A model generated the notes under the pieces. It saw only the letters and a list, made by a program, of their open reading frames with translations. It was not told the origin of the DNA and made no database searches. 64,000 nt of DNA from Roseiarcus sp963730555 (GTDB lineage: Bacteria; Pseudomonadota; Alphaproteobacteria; Rhizobiales; Beijerinckiaceae). Within the stretch, counting starts at the first letter, position 1, and each line of letters begins with the position of its first letter. Both the position numbers and the translations under genes were made by a program. Below, in pieces: positions 35,989-48,005 of the stretch. The stretch covers positions 1 through 64,000 of the forward strand of contig CAVSSS010000028.1 of assembly GCA_963730555.1 (NCBI GenBank), written 5' to 3'.

Positions 35989-37420
35989 TCAGGCCTGAGG
36001 CGGCTCCGGCCAGGGCCTCGCCTCGAACGCGCGGATCGCCTCGAAGGCGCGAGCGACCGCCAGCACGCCAAGGTCGTCGAACCGACGGCCGATGATCTGC
36101 AGTCCGATCGGCAAGCCTTCGTCATCGTAGCCGCAATTGACCGACGCCGCCGGCTGCTCGGACATATTGAAGGCGACGGTGAAACCGACTTGCGGGAACG
36201 GCTTGAGCGGATCGCGGCTCGGCGAGGCCCATTCGGCGGGGAAAGCCGTCATCGGCGCCGTCGGCGACAGCACGTAGTCGAACGGAGCGGTGGCCGCGAC
36301 TGCCCTCTTGCGCATCTCCGGTATCTGATCGAAGCCGCGAAACACCTCGACGCCAGAAAACCCCTCCGCCGAATTCGGCCCAGTCGCGGATGAACGGCAG
36401 CACGAGCGCGTGCCGGTCGGGCGTGAGCGCGCGAATGTCGTTGAGCGCGCGCGCTCGCCAGAATTTGTCGAGCCCGTCGAGCATGTCCTGGGTGAGGAAC
36501 GGCTCGAGCGGCTCCACATGCGCGCCCGCAGCTTCGAGATCCTTCGCTGCGCGCTCAACGGCGGCTGTGACCTCAGGTGTCGGCTGCTCGCCGCAACCCG
36601 CTTCCAGCAAAAGGCCGACGCGCAGACCCTTGAGCGGCGCGGGCTCGACGATCCAGTCGAGCTTCTCGTATTTGAGGCTCGTATAGTCGCGGGCGTCGGG
36701 CAGCGACAGCGTCGCCATCATTAGGGCGGCGTCGTCGACGTCGCGCGTCATCGGGCCAGCGACCCGGCCGACATAGGGCGGATCGATCGGGATGCGTCCC
36801 GCGCTCGGTTTGAGGCCGAAAATTCCGCACCAGCCTGCGGGCAAGCGCACGGACCCGCCGATGTCGGTGCCGAGGTGCAGCGGGCCATAAAGCGCCGCCG
36901 CCGCAGCGCCTGCGCCCGACGACGACCCGCCCGGATTGCGGTCGAGCTTCCACGGGTTGCGCGCGAGCGGGTGGAAGCTCGAGAGGCCCGATGACAGCAT
37001 GCCGTAGTCCGGCATCGTCGTCTTGGTGAACATGATGGCGCCCGCTTCGCGCAGGCGCGCGGCCGGCGGCGCGTCCTCCTTCTGCGGCGTCAAGTCTCCC
37101 GCCGCCGTGCCGACCGGCTTCGGGTCGCCGCGCGTCGCGATATTGTCCTTGATCGTCACCGGCAAGCCGTCCAACGGACCGATCGGCTCGCCCTTCGCCC
37201 AGCGCGCTTCAGAGGCGCGCGCCTCGCTCAACGCCCGCTCGGGCGCATAAAGAAAGGTCGCATGAATATGGGGTTCGTATGCCTCGACCCGCTCGATCAC
37301 CGACCTCATGGCTTCGACCGGCGATAATTCGCGCCTCTGATAGAGGCGCAAAAGTTCCACCGCCGACATGCGAAACGGCTGCGTGCTCGCTTTTTTCGCG
37401 GTCCTGGCGTGCTGAGTCAT
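35989..37420 (-). CDS. Amidase (amidase signature family), frameshifted
   Basis: Hydrolyses an amide bond using a Ser-cisSer-Lys triad: Lys91 (DGLPVTIKDN), Ser near 167 (NPGGSSSGAGAA) and Ser190 (GTDIGGSVRLPAGW). From DWAEFG the protein continues in another frame as EGFSGVEVFRGFDQIPEMRK and LSPTAPMTAFPAEWASP to the end; an extra G near 36366 explains it. The length is one over a multiple of three, giving about 476 residues. Its ATG overlaps the TGA of the upstream solute-binding protein gene (ATGA), so amide import and hydrolysis are coupled. Substrate unknown; many such enzymes act on small amides imported by the linked transporter. Confidence 0.87.
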
Positions 37421-38898
37421 TGCCACGCCATCGCCGAGAGATCGTTGACGAAGATCGGCGCGTTCTTCCACAAGCCCTTGAGCTTCGCGTCGGCGACCGT
37501 CACGTTCGGCAACTGGAAGAGGAAGGCGTTGACGCTGTCTTCTGCGATCTTCTTCTGCGCCTCGCCCAGCGCGGCCTTGTAAGCTTCCAGATTGGGCGCC
37601 GACGTCACCTTGGCGTAAATCGCCTGGAACGCCGGGCTATCGTACTGGAAGTAATAGTTCGGATTGGCGTAAATGCCGATGTCAAGCGGCTCGACATGGC
37701 TGATGATGGTCAGATCGTAGTTCTTGTCCTTATAGACGCCGCTCAGCCATTGCGCCCACTCGACGTCCTGGATCTTCGCGTTGATCCCAACATCAGCGAG
37801 CTCAGCGGCGATGATCTCGCCTCCCTGACGCGCATAAGGAGGCGGCGGCAGGGTGAGACTGAGCTCGAGCGGCGTCGTGACGCCAGCCTCCTTCAATAAC
37901 GCCTTCGCCTTCTCGGGATCGTGCGGATAGAGCCCGGTCAGGTCGACATAACCGGGGTCGTTGGGCGTGAGATGGCTGCCGATCGGCGTGCCTAAACCGT
38001 CCATCGCGCCGTCGATAATCGCCTTGCGGTCCAGCGCATAAGCGATCGCCCGGCGCACGCGCACATCGTCGAGCGGCTTCTTCTTGTTGTCCATGGCGAG
38101 GATGGTCTTGCCTTCGGTGCCGCCAACCAGCACCTGGAACCGCGGATCGCTCTTGAACTGGCCGAGCGCCTGCACATTGGCGAAGCGCGGGAACGCGTCG
38201 ACGTCGCCGGCGAGCATCGCCGCGACCGCCGCCGAGGGATCGGAGATGAAACGGAAGGTCGCGTGGGCGATCTGGATATGCGCCGCGTCGCGATAGCCGT
38301 CCCACTTGTCGAGCGTGATCGTCGAGCCCTTCTCCCAGGAGGAGAGCTTGTAAGGTCCGGTACCGACAGGGTTGGTGGCTTCGCCCGTCGCGCTCTTCTC
38401 GTCGAGGATGACCGCGGTGTCCAGGCCCAAATGATAGAGCGCCTCGAAGCTCGGTTGCTTGAACTTGAGCACCACCGTCTTCGGATCGGGCGTCTCGATC
38501 GATTTAATCGAGGCGAAGAAGGGCTTGTCCTTGTTGGTCGATTCCGCGCCTGCAAAGCGCTCAAAGGAATACTTGACGTCCTTCGAGGAGAATGGCTCGT
38601 CGTCTTGAAACTTGATGTTCGGCTTGAGCGTGAAGGTCAGCGTCTTGAGATCTGGCGAGAACTCCCATTTCTCGGCCAGAAGCGGCGTGACCGAGAAGTC
38701 CTCATTGATTTTGGTCAGGCCCTCGAAGATGTTCAAGTGCGTGACTTCCCCAATCGCCGCCGCCGGCGCGCTGGTCGGATCGAGCCCCGGCGGCTCGAGC
38801 ACCATGCCGATCGTCACGCTGTCCTTGGCGAGGGCAAGACCCGTTGACGCCATGAAGGCGAAGCCAAGCGTGAACAGAAAGCGATGGACGCGGCGCAT
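37417..38898 (-). CDS. ABC transporter substrate-binding protein, family 5 (peptide/opine/nickel type)
   Basis: Periplasmic receptor of 493 residues with a signal peptide (HRFLFTLGFAFMASTGLALA). Family marks: IGMVLEPPGLDPTSAPAAAI, FEGLTKINEDFSVTPLLAEK, VRVRRAIAYALDRKAIID and HLTPNDPGYVDLTGLYPHDP. No frameshift. Start at the ATG of MRRVHRF (38898). It is followed by the amidase with an ATGA overlap and preceded by a DUF2852 gene, beyond which lie the matching permease and ATPase genes, all on the minus strand. Confidence 0.92.
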   Translation of the reverse strand: MRRVHRFLFTLGFAFMASTGLALAKDSVTIGMVLEPPGLDPTSAPAAAIGEVTHLNIFEGLTKINEDFSVTPLLAEKWEFSPDLKTLTFTLKPNIKFQDDEPFSSKDVKYSFERFAGAESTNKDKPFFASIKSIETPDPKTVVLKFKQPSFEALYHLGLDTAVILDEKSATGEATNPVGTGPYKLSSWEKGSTITLDKWDGYRDAAHIQIAHATFRFISDPSAAVAAMLAGDVDAFPRFANVQALGQFKSDPRFQVLVGGTEGKTILAMDNKKKPLDDVRVRRAIAYALDRKAIIDGAMDGLGTPIGSHLTPNDPGYVDLTGLYPHDPEKAKALLKEAGVTTPLELSLTLPPPPYARQGGEIIAAELADVGINAKIQDVEWAQWLSGVYKDKNYDLTIISHVEPLDIGIYANPNYYFQYDSPAFQAIYAKVTSAPNLEAYKAALGEAQKKIAEDSVNAFLFQLPNVTVADAKLKGLWKNAPIFVNDLSAMAWQ

Positions 38899-38961
38899 GG
38901 AACGCTCCGAGGCTTGCGAGAAGGGCCCGAGCATAGCACCGCAAAGCGCGAGACCGTCAAG

Positions 38962-38995
38962 CAAAAGTCCCTTCTCCCCGGCCGGGAGAAGGGAC
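38962..38995 (-). terminator. Rho-independent terminator after the DUF2852 gene
   Basis: Perfect 12-bp stem GTCCCTTCTCCC / GGGAGAAGGGAC with a five-base loop. On the minus strand it is followed by a TTTTG run, and it lies about 30 bases after the DUF2852 stop. The same palindrome type is a common dispersed intergenic repeat in rhizobial genomes, so it may have been recruited. Confidence 0.65.
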
Positions 38996-39026
38996 CTGAA
39001 CGCAACTCTCGAAAAATCTGATTCGG

Positions 39027-39560
39027 TTAGCGCGCTTCGGGGCCGCCGCCGGCCGGGCGGGCCCGGCGTTCGGCCATGAACCGTTCGAACTCTTCGCGGT
39101 CCTTGGCGCGGCGGATCGCATCGACATATTCGGCGAACTCGCGCTGCGCCTCGTCGAGCTTGCGGCGCTCCTCATCGAGCCGGGCCAGTTCCGCCGTCCG
39201 CCACTCATCGAAAGCAGCGTTGCCGGTCGACGCGGCATAGAAGCGGCCCGCGCCTTTCATCGCGCCACAACCCCACGAAGAACCCCAGGAAGAATTGGAC
39301 GACATCATCGTGCGCGTATCCTGCCATTTGTTGGTCGCCAGCGTCTGCAGATCGGGGCCGCCGTTCCGGCTCTGCCAGAATTTGTAGCCAAGGACCGCAA
39401 GCCCGATCGGCCAAAAGACGATGAAGCCGAGAACCATCGCGATGATTTCAAACGCGGTCCAGCGCGAACCGCCGCGCCGCCAACGGGCATTCGTCCAATC
39501 GCTCGGGCCAAATTGTCTCGCGCCATAGGAACCACCCATCGCATTCTCCGCAGTGCTCAT
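39027..39560 (-). CDS. DUF2852 family membrane protein
   Basis: 177 residues. One or two membrane segments (AFEIIAMVLGFIVFWPIGLAVLGYKFW) then a low-complexity linker SSNSSWGSSWGCG and a charged helical tail NAAFDEWRTAELARLDEER... ending EFERFMAERR, the DUF2852 hallmark. Function unknown; it is conserved in Hyphomicrobiales. Start at the ATG at 39560. It separates the ABC ATPase/permease genes from the binding-protein gene and ends in its own terminator. Confidence 0.8.
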   Translation of the reverse strand: MSTAENAMGGSYGARQFGPSDWTNARWRRGGSRWTAFEIIAMVLGFIVFWPIGLAVLGYKFWQSRNGGPDLQTLATNKWQDTRTMMSSNSSWGSSWGCGAMKGAGRFYAASTGNAAFDEWRTAELARLDEERRKLDEAQREFAEYVDAIRRAKDREEFERFMAERRARPAGGGPEAR

Positions 39561-39635
39561 GACGAGCCTCCATTTCCACACGTGGGCCCAGCCCCGCGAG
39601 GGCGACCGCTCACGCACGCCATGAGATTGGAATCC

Positions 39636-39699
39636 GCCAAGCGGCCTACAAGAGGTATCGGATGTAAAAAAGCATTACATTAAAGTCAATGTCCCTGAC

Positions 39700-39700
<1 letters not shown>
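39636..39700 (-). promoter_or_regulatory. Possible promoter for the DUF2852 gene
   Basis: On the minus strand TTGACT followed after 17 bases by TACATC gives a sigma70-like pair in an AT-rich stretch just upstream of the DUF2852 gene. This would allow expression independent of the transporter operon. The -10 match is only moderate. Confidence 0.35.
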
Positions 39701-40725
<1,025 letters not shown>

Positions 40726-40729
<4 letters not shown>

Positions 40730-41701
40730 GGCCGAATCCCATTTCGTGGGCGCGATGACAGCGCGAAACATGGGCCCCCTCGAAGGCGACCTCCGGCGGC
40801 GTCACATCACGGCAGATGGGAAGGGTGAGCGCGCACCGGCCGGCGAAGGGGCAGCCGACGTTATGTTCGTGCTGAGCCGGCGGCGCGCCGGGGATGGTCT
40901 TAAGCCTTGCGCCGCGCGGCGCGCCGGGCCGCGGGCGCGCCTCGAGCAGCGCTAGCGTATAGGGGTTCCTCGGCTGACGCAGCACCGTTTCGACAGGACC
41001 GCTCTCCATGATCATTCCAGCGTACATGACAATGACGCGATCGCAATGTCCGGCGATCACCGCGAGATCATGACTCACGAGCAGAATCGCCATTTTCGAT
41101 TCCGACCTGAGCGCCGTCGATGAGGGCGAGAATGCGCGCCTGCACCGTCACGTCGAGCGCCGTGGTCGGCTCGTCAGCAATGACCAGGCGCGGCGCACAG
41201 CCAATCGCCATGGCGATCATCGCGCGCTGGCGTTCGCCGCCGGAGAGCTGGAACGGATAGGACCGAGCGGCGCGCTCCGGCTCGGCAAGCCGCACACGGT
41301 CGAGCAACTGGACGGCGCGGGCTTGCGCCTCACGCTTGCTCAAGGCACGATGCAGCATGAGCGGCTCGGCGACTTGCGCGCCAACGCGGCGCAGCGGATT
41401 GAGGGCCGTCATCGGCTCCTGGAAGATCATGGCGATGCGATCGCCGCGCAATTGCAGCATTTCCTCTTCGGAGAGGCCGATGAGCTCCCTGCCCTCGAAG
41501 CGGATCGAACCGGAGACCCGCGCTCCTTCCGGCGTCAGAGCCATGAGCGCAAGCGCGGTCATCGTCTTGCCGGAGCCGGATTCGCCGACCACTCCGAGAC
41601 TCTCACCCCGAGAAAGAGAAAACGACGTCCGCTCGATGACACGCTGAAAACCTCCGCCCGTCGCGACATCGACAGCGAGCTCCGGAGACCTCGAGCAGCA
41701 T
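40726..41701 (-). CDS. ABC importer ATPase (DppD/OppD-like), frameshifted
   Basis: First ATPase. MLLEVS then, after an extra G in TCCGGA (41681-41686), ELAVDVATGGGFQRVIERTS with Walker A GESGSGKTMTALALM, Q-loop IFQEPMTALNPLRR, signature LSGGERQRAMIAMAI and Walker B LVIADEPTTALD. An extra G near 41124 moves the frame to MAILLVSHDLAVIAGHCDRV and the C-terminal NVGCPFAGRCALTLPICRD. The exact stop is uncertain because the last frame runs past the start of the next ATPase gene; a TGA overlapping that start is the likely natural end. The ATG at 41701 is four bases from the permease stop. Confidence 0.82.
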
Positions 41702-41702
41702 C

Positions 41703-42544
41703 TCAGCCTCGGGCCTTCAGTTTTGGATCGAGCGCGTCGCGCAACCCGTCGCCAAGCAGATTGAGGCCCAAAACGCTGAGCGCGATCGCGAATCCCCGGA
41801 TAGAGCGCAAGCCTTGGCGCGTTGTAGAGGACGTTCTGGGCATCGGCTAGCATCTTGCCCCACGACGTCTGCGGCGGTTGCGCGCCGAGGCCAAGGTAGG
41901 AAAGCGCCGCCTCGGCCAGAATGGCGATCGCGAATTGTATCGTCGCCTGAACGATCAGCGCAGGCGCGATATTGGGCAGCACGTGATCGACGGCGATCGC
42001 GATCGGCCCGCGGCCCGCGGCGCGGGCGGCAAGCGCATATTCTCGGGAGAGAACGCCATTGGCGGTCGCGCGCGTGAGTTTGGCGATGATCGGCACGTTG
42101 TAGACGCCGATGGCGATGATGGCGTTGACGACGCCTGGGCCGAAGGTCGACGTCAGCATGATCGCGAGGAGCAGCGCCGGAAAGGCGAAGACGAAGTCGC
42201 TGAGCTTCATGAGTCCCGTCTTCGACCAGGCCTTTGGAGAAGGCCGCGATGAGGCCGAGCACGATTCCGAACGCGAGCCCGATGCCTACCGCGATCACGC
42301 CGACGAGAATCGAGACGCGCGAGCCCACAAGGATCTGCGAGGCGACGTCGCGTCCGAGATTGTCGGTCCCGAACCAATGCGCCGCGGACGGGGGCGCAAG
42401 CTTGTGGGGGATGTCGATCGCGGTCGGCGCATAGGGCGTCCAGACGAGCGACAAAGCAGCGGCGGCGATCAGCGTCGCGACAAGCGCGGCGCCGAGCCAC
42501 AGGCTCAAGCCCCCGCGCGGACGAAACCGGGCGGATAAGGTCAC
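41703..42544 (-). CDS. ABC importer permease (DppC-like), two frameshifts
   Basis: Inner-membrane channel subunit. N-terminal frame: GGLSLWLGAALVATLIAAAA, then WFGTDNLGRDVASQILVGSR and GLAFGIVLGLIAAFSKGLVE. An extra G near 42216 shifts to MKLSDFVFAFPALLLAIMLT and the EAA loop region LPNIAPALIVQATIQFAIAI; a second extra G near 41797 shifts to the end FAIALSVLGLNLLGDGLRDA followed by LDPKLKARG. The length is two over a multiple of three as expected. The GTG start overlaps the previous stop (GTGA). Confidence 0.84.
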
Positions 42545-43488
42545 ACCGCGGAGGCCCTCAGCCTCGGATCGATCGCGGCGCAGGCGATGTCGACGACGAA
42601 GTTCACCCCGATCACGATTACCGCGAGCAGCATCACGCCATTCTCGACCACCAACGTGTCGCGATTGGAGATCGACTGCAGCATGAGGCGACCGAGGCCG
42701 GGCAGGACGAACACGTTCTCGACCACGATCGCGCTTGCGATGAGATTGGCGAATTGCAGCCCCATGATGGTGAGGATGGGGTTAAGGGCGTTCGGCAAGG
42801 CATGGCGCCAGAGCGCCGCGCGGCGCGACACGCCCTTGGCGCGTGCGGTGCGCATGAAGTCCTCGTTCAAGGCCTCGATGACGGCCGATCTTGTGACGCG
42901 GGTGACGATCGCCGCCTGCACGACGCCAAGCGCGATCGCCGGTAGGATCAGGGCGCCGAGCGCCCGCGCCGGGTTTTGCCAACCTGGAAATCCGCCGGCT
43001 GGGACGAGCCTCAGCGTCACCGCGAAGAGGAGGACGAGCAGGATCGCGAGCCAGAAGTTCGGCACCGCAATGCCGATTTGGCTTGCCGCCATGACCATCG
43101 CATCGCCTGCCCGGCCTCGGCGATCGGCGGCGTAAACGCCCGCGCCAAGCCCGATCGACAGCGGCGAGCGCCATCGCCATCAGCGCGAGCGGCGCGCTGA
43201 CCGCGAGGCTCGAGGCGATCAGTGGAGCGATCGGCGAGCCGTAAGCGTAAGAGACGCCAAGATCGCCGCGCAGAGCGCCGCCGATCCAGCGCGCATAGCG
43301 GATCGGCGCGGGCAGATCGAGGCCGAGCTTGTGCGAAAGCGCCGCGACCGCCTCGGGCGTCGCCGTCGGTCCCAGCATGGTTTCGCGGCGTCGCCCGGCA
43401 GGATCTGCATGACCGCGAAGACGACCAGCGAGGCGACGAGGAGCGTCGCAACGAAGAGGAGGATTCGTTGTCCGACGTAGAGCAGCAT
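42541..43488 (-). CDS. ABC importer permease (DppB-like), two frameshifts
   Basis: Channel subunit with the usual DppB start MLLYVGQRILLFVATLLVAS and MQILPGDAA. A base is missing near 43377, shifting to TMLGPTATPEAVAALSHKLG and RYARWIGGALRGDLGVSYAY; an extra G in CGATCG (43152-43157) returns to the first frame with AMVMAASQIGIAVPNFWLAI, the EAA loop RHALPNALNPILTIMGLQFA and a final helix. The overall length is a multiple of three, as expected for one loss and one gain. It heads the permease-ATPase gene run downstream of lptE. Confidence 0.84.
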
Positions 43489-43597
43489 CGCGCTTCAAGG
43501 CTGACGCGGGCGCGCGCATTGCGAGCAGCGGCGTCGAAGGAACGTGCGCGCCCTACGTTCCTATCGCCACGCGCTCCTGGAAAGCCGGGCGCGGCTC

Positions 43598-44125
43598 TCA
43601 TGAGGTTTTCCCGGCCAGCTGCGCGGAGAGACGCAGAGAGATGTCCTGCGACAGCGAGCGCGCCAGGCGAATCTCGGCGTCTCGCGCGGCGCGCAGATCG
43701 TTGTAACGCTGCTGAGAACGATCGTAGGACGCATTCGCGTCGGCGACGCCAGTGAGCACCTGCGCGCCTCCATCGACTTTAGTGAGCGTGAAATGGGCTT
43801 GGGCGGTCATGGTCGCCGAAGTCGCGACGTTTGTAAGCGAGCTGACCGTAGGCGTCGACGCGGCAGTCGTCACGGTCACGGTGAGCCGATACTTTGGCGG
43901 GGGAGTCTGGCCGGTCCCGTTGAGCTCGGTCGTCAGATTGTCGGCCAGATAATGGCCGAGGCGATCCTTGATCGGCGCGACTTCGATCGCGCGAAGATCC
44001 TCGACCAGGCCTGGATGCGCGGCCTCGCTGTAGAGCGGCTGGAAGCAACCCGAAAGCCCGCACGCGAGCGTGAGAACCGCGAGGACGCTAAGACACTTAG
44101 ACCACGGACCCCTAGACCACGACAT
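43598..44125 (-). CDS. lptE: LPS-assembly lipoprotein LptE
   Basis: Outer-membrane lipoprotein that plugs LptD and helps insert lipopolysaccharide. The 175-residue precursor has a lipoprotein signal with lipobox LSGC (VLTLACGLSGCFQPLYS), then the LptE fold with VAPIKDRLGHYLADNLTTEL and TAQAHFTLTKVDGG. The start overlaps the leuS 3' end by 14 bases, giving the conserved leuS-lptE order; the usual third gene holA is not here, and the ABC importer follows instead. Confidence 0.9.
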   Translation of the reverse strand: MSWSRGPWSKCLSVLAVLTLACGLSGCFQPLYSEAAHPGLVEDLRAIEVAPIKDRLGHYLADNLTTELNGTGQTPPPKYRLTVTVTTAASTPTVSSLTNVATSATMTAQAHFTLTKVDGGAQVLTGVADANASYDRSQQRYNDLRAARDAEIRLARSLSQDISLRLSAQLAGKTS

Positions 44126-46758
44126 TGACGATCCTGTGCGGCACGATGATCACCTTGCGGGGGCGCTTATTATCCATCGCCCGCACGACGCCGTCGAGGG
44201 CAAGCGCCTCGCGCTCGACCCGATCCTGCGCGGCGTCCCGCTCGATCGAAAGTTCACCCCGCTTCTTGCCGTTGACCTGCACGACATAGGTGACATCGGC
44301 CGAAGCGATCAGACTGCGGTCGGCGACCGGCCACGGGCTTTGGGCGACAAAGGTCTTGTGGCCGAGCGCCTCCCAGCATTCTTCCGCCAGATGCGGCATC
44401 ATCGGCGCGAAGCAATGGACAAGAATGTCGCCGGCCTCGGCGAAAGCGGCGCGCAGATCGTCGGCGACCGGCGCGTCGCTTATCGCGCCCACGGCCGTGC
44501 TCAGTTCATTGGCCAGTTCGTATATGGCGGCGATGCAGACATTGAACCGCAGCCGCTCGATCTCGTCCTCAATTCTGGCCAGCGCGGCGTGAGCGATCCG
44601 GCGGATGCGCTTGGCCTTATCGCCATAACGCGCAGGCGTCGCCGGACGCTCGCTCCCCACGACGCGCTCGATGTCGCAAATCAAGCGCCAGAGGCGTTGG
44701 GTCTGCTTGAACGCGCCCTGGACGCCCGCCTCGGTCCAGATGACGTCGCGCTCGGGCGGCGAATCCGACAGCATGAACCATCGCGCCGTGTCCGCGCCAT
44801 AGGTCGAGATGATCTCGTCCGGATCGATGGTGTTGCGCTTGGACTTCGACATCTTCTCGTTCGGGCCGATCTCGACCGGCTCGTTGCGGTCCAAAAGAAA
44901 GGCGCGGCGACTGTTCCCGTCCGCTTCGACGCGCACTTCCGAGGGCGAAAGCCACTCGCCGTCCGTGCCGCGATAGGTCTCGTGCACCACCATCCCCTGG
45001 GTGAAGAGACCGGCGAAAGGCTCGTCGAGATCGAGATAGCCGCACTTGCGCATGGCGCGCGTGAAGAAACGCGAATAGAGAAGATGCAGAATCGCGTGCT
45101 CGATGCCGCCGATATACTGGTCGACCGCCAGCCAATGGTCGGCCATCTTGGGATCGTCCGGCGCCGAGGCATTGTGCGGATCGGTGAAGCGCACGAAATA
45201 CCACGACGAATCGACAAAGGTGTCCATCGTGTCGGTTTCGCGCGTCGCCGCGCCGACCGCATTTCGGGCAGGCGACGTGTTTCCATGTCGGATGGCGGTC
45301 GAGCGGATTGCCGGGCTGATCGAAGCTCACATCATCTGGCAGCCTCACGGGCAGATCCGCGGCGGGGACCGGCACGATGCCGTCGGTCGGGCAATGGATG
45401 ATGGGAATTGGGCAGCCCCAATAGCGCTGGCGCGACACCCCCCAGTCCCTGAGCTTGTAGTTGATCTGCCGCTTGGCCTGCGGCTTCCCGCCGATCGTGA
45501 TTTGCTCGAGCCGGCGCGAAACCTCTTCCTTGGCTTGCTCGACCGTCATGCCGTCGAGAAAGCGCGAATTGATCATCACCCCATTGCCGTCATAGGCCTC
45601 CGCGTCGATGGTGAAGCTCGCAGGGTCGAATTCGGGCGGGCACACCACCGGGGTCACGCCCAGTCCATAGGCGCGGACAAAATCAAGGTCGCGCTGATCG
45701 TGCGCGGGGCAGCCGAAGATCGCGCCCGTGCCATATTCCATGAGCACGAAATTGGCGACATAGACCGGCAGCCGCCAGGCGGGGTCGAACGGGTGCAGCA
45801 CTTTGAGGCCGGTGTCGTAGCCCTTCTTCTCCGCAGTCTCGATCGCGGCGACCGACGTGCCGATCTTGCGCGTCTCCTCGATGAACGCATGAAGCGCCGG
45901 GTCATGGTTAGCCGCCGCGGTGGCCAGCGGATGGTCCGGCGCGATCGCCATGAATTTCGCGCCAAACAACGTGTCAGGACGGGTCGTGTAGATGTCGAGC
46001 TCGCTTGTCTGCGGCTCGCCCTTCAGCGCGCCAAGCGTCGCCGGATCGACGACGAACCGGATCGAAAGGCCCTCCGAGCGCCCGATCCAGTTCTTCTGCA
46101 TCAGGCGGACTTTTTCCGGCCACCGCTCGAGATGGTCGAGGCTTGCCAGCAGATCGTCGGAATAGTCGGTGATCTTGAGGAACCATTGGGTGAGCTCGCG
46201 CTGCTCGACCGGCGCGCCCGAGCGCCAGCCGCGCCCGTCGATCACCTGCTCGTTGGCGAGCACCGTCTGGTCGACCGGGTCCCAATTGACCTTCGATTGC
46301 TTGCGCGCGACCAGGCCTGCGGCAAGGAAATCGAGGAAAAGCTTCTGCTGGTGCTTGTAGTAGCTCGGATCGCAGGTCGCGATCTCGCGCGACCAGTCGA
46401 GCGACAGCCCCATCGATTGCAATTGCGCCCGCATGGCGGCGATATTGGCGTAGGTCCATTTCGCCGGACTGGTGTTGTTCTGCATGGCGGCGTTCTCCGC
46501 CGGCAGTCCGAACGCGTCCCAGCCCATCGGATGGAGGACATTGAACCCGCGGGCGCGGCGATAACGCGCCACCACATCGCCCATGGCGTAGTTGCGCACA
46601 TGGCCCATGTGGATGCGCCCCGACGGATAGGGGAACATCTCGAGCACGTAATATTTCGGGCGCGGATCGTCGTTCTCGGTTTTGAAGATTTGCGCACCCG
46701 CCCAGGCCTTGCGCCATTTGGCCTCGGATTCGCGCACGTTGTATCGTTCGGGCCGCAT
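44112..46758 (-). CDS. leuS: Leucyl-tRNA synthetase, one frameshift
   Basis: Class I aminoacyl-tRNA synthetase charging tRNA-Leu. Visible: N-terminal EMFPYPSGRIHMGHVRNYAM (HIGH-type motif), zinc/editing domain motifs TTRPDTLFGAKFMAIAPDHP, and DWGVSRQRYWGCPIPIIHC. After VACPKCGR an extra base near 45262 changes frame; then TRETDTMDTFVDSSWYFVRF, KMSKSKRN (KMSKS) and the anticodon-binding domain follow. The length is one over a multiple of three, giving about 881 residues, typical of LeuS. The gene is essential and no second copy is seen, so a real frameshift would be lethal; error in the sequence is the simplest reading. Confidence 0.95.
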
Positions 46759-46932
46759 TATCGGGGCGTACTCTAGGAAAACCGGTATTTAGTGCGTGCG
46801 GCGCACAAATCACGATTTCAAGGGAGGGTCAAATGCGGCTTGCCGCAATTTTCTATTGCCTTCCCCAAAGGATGTTGGCGGTTTTAACAGGTATTGGTTG
46901 CTGCCTATTATGGCGAGCCGGACGACAGGCGA

Positions 46933-47754
46933 TTACCCGTCAAGCAGCAGGCGCCGCGCCTCATCGTAGACGGCTCGGTCGCCGGCGGCGATGATTCGGC
47001 CGCCGTTGGCGGCGTTCTCCCCGTCCCAGGTGGTCACCACGCCGCCCGCTCCCTCGATGATGGGCACGAGCGCGACGACATCGTGAGGCCTGAGATTGGT
47101 CTCGATCACGAGATCGACGAAGCCCGCCGCGAGCGCGCAATAGGCGTAACAGTCGCCGCCATAGCGCGCGAGCCGGACTTGCCTTTCGACCCGCATATAG
47201 GCCGCCCGGTCGGAATCGTCCCGAATCAGGCGCGGGCTCGTAGTCGCCAGCGTCGCTTGGCCAAGCGAAGCGCAGGGGCGCGTGCGCATGGCCCGCGTCG
47301 CCCATTCCGAGGGCGGCGCGTCGCCGCGCGATGGCGCGAGCGTGCGTACGCTCGCGCGCTTGCCGTCGCCATAGAACCGCTCGCGGGTGAACGGCTGCGC
47401 CATCATGCCATAGACCGGCCGGCCGCGGTACATGAGCCCGATCAACGTGCCCCAGGTCGGCAGCCCGGAAACGAAGCTTTTGGTCCCGTCGATCGGATCG
47501 AGCACCCAGACATATTCCGCCTCGGGCCGGTCGCGCCCATATTCCTCTCCGATCACCCCGTGGGCGGGAAAGGTCTGCGCGATCAGCCGCCGCATGGCGG
47601 CCTCGGCGCCCCGGTCGGCCTCGGTGACCGGATCGAACACGCCCCCCAGCGACTTGTCCTCGGCGCGAATCGCGCTGCGAAAAAATGGGAGAATCACCTC
47701 GCCCGACACCTGCGCGAGTCGCTCGACGAAGGCTGCAAAGTCGACCGCGGTCAT
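46933..47754 (-). CDS. hisN: Inositol-monophosphatase-family phosphatase, probably histidinol-phosphatase
   Basis: Mg-dependent phosphatase of 273 residues. Metal-site motifs are intact: GVIGEEYG, WVLDPIDGTKSFVSG and LRPHDVVALVPIIEGAGGVV (the last holds the third Asp equivalent). The sequence GLPTWGTLIGLMYRGRPVYG and the neighbourhood match alphaproteobacterial HisN, which replaces the classical enzyme in histidine synthesis; a myo-inositol phosphatase role is the alternative. The ATG at 47754 faces a 437-base gap holding an sRNA candidate on the other strand. Confidence 0.85.
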   Translation of the reverse strand: MTAVDFAAFVERLAQVSGEVILPFFRSAIRAEDKSLGGVFDPVTEADRGAEAAMRRLIAQTFPAHGVIGEEYGRDRPEAEYVWVLDPIDGTKSFVSGLPTWGTLIGLMYRGRPVYGMMAQPFTRERFYGDGKRASVRTLAPSRGDAPPSEWATRAMRTRPCASLGQATLATTSPRLIRDDSDRAAYMRVERQVRLARYGGDCYAYCALAAGFVDLVIETNLRPHDVVALVPIIEGAGGVVTTWDGENAANGGRIIAAGDRAVYDEARRLLLDG

Positions 47755-47968
47755 CCAAAAGCCTCACAAGCGCGTGAAATGTCATGACTAATGCGCATAT
47801 CTGCTATCCCAGCTCCCGATAGCTATCGACCGATTGATCTCATCTATATCGTTTTATGTTCTTGATAATAAATATTCATTTGCCTCCATGCCGCTAGAAT
47901 CGCGTCCCGACCGAATTGCAACAGTGCCTCGAATTCAGTGGGCGAGCGCGCCAGAGGTGAAGAAAATG

Positions 47969-47998
47969 CTTGCAAGGGCGGCGAGGAGCACCGATATT
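47969..47998 (+). promoter_or_regulatory. Sigma70-like promoter for the sRNA
   Basis: CTTGCA (47969-47974) and GATATT (47993-47998) are separated by 18 bases. A start about seven bases downstream falls at 48005-48007, exactly where the first RNA hairpin begins. Neither flanking protein gene is on this strand. Confidence 0.5.
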
Positions 47999-48005
47999 GT
48001 TGCGG

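Noticed and set aside
45103..46776. Plus-strand open frame of about 557 codons over leuS
   Set aside because: Antisense of leucyl-tRNA synthetase; no start signal and no domain.
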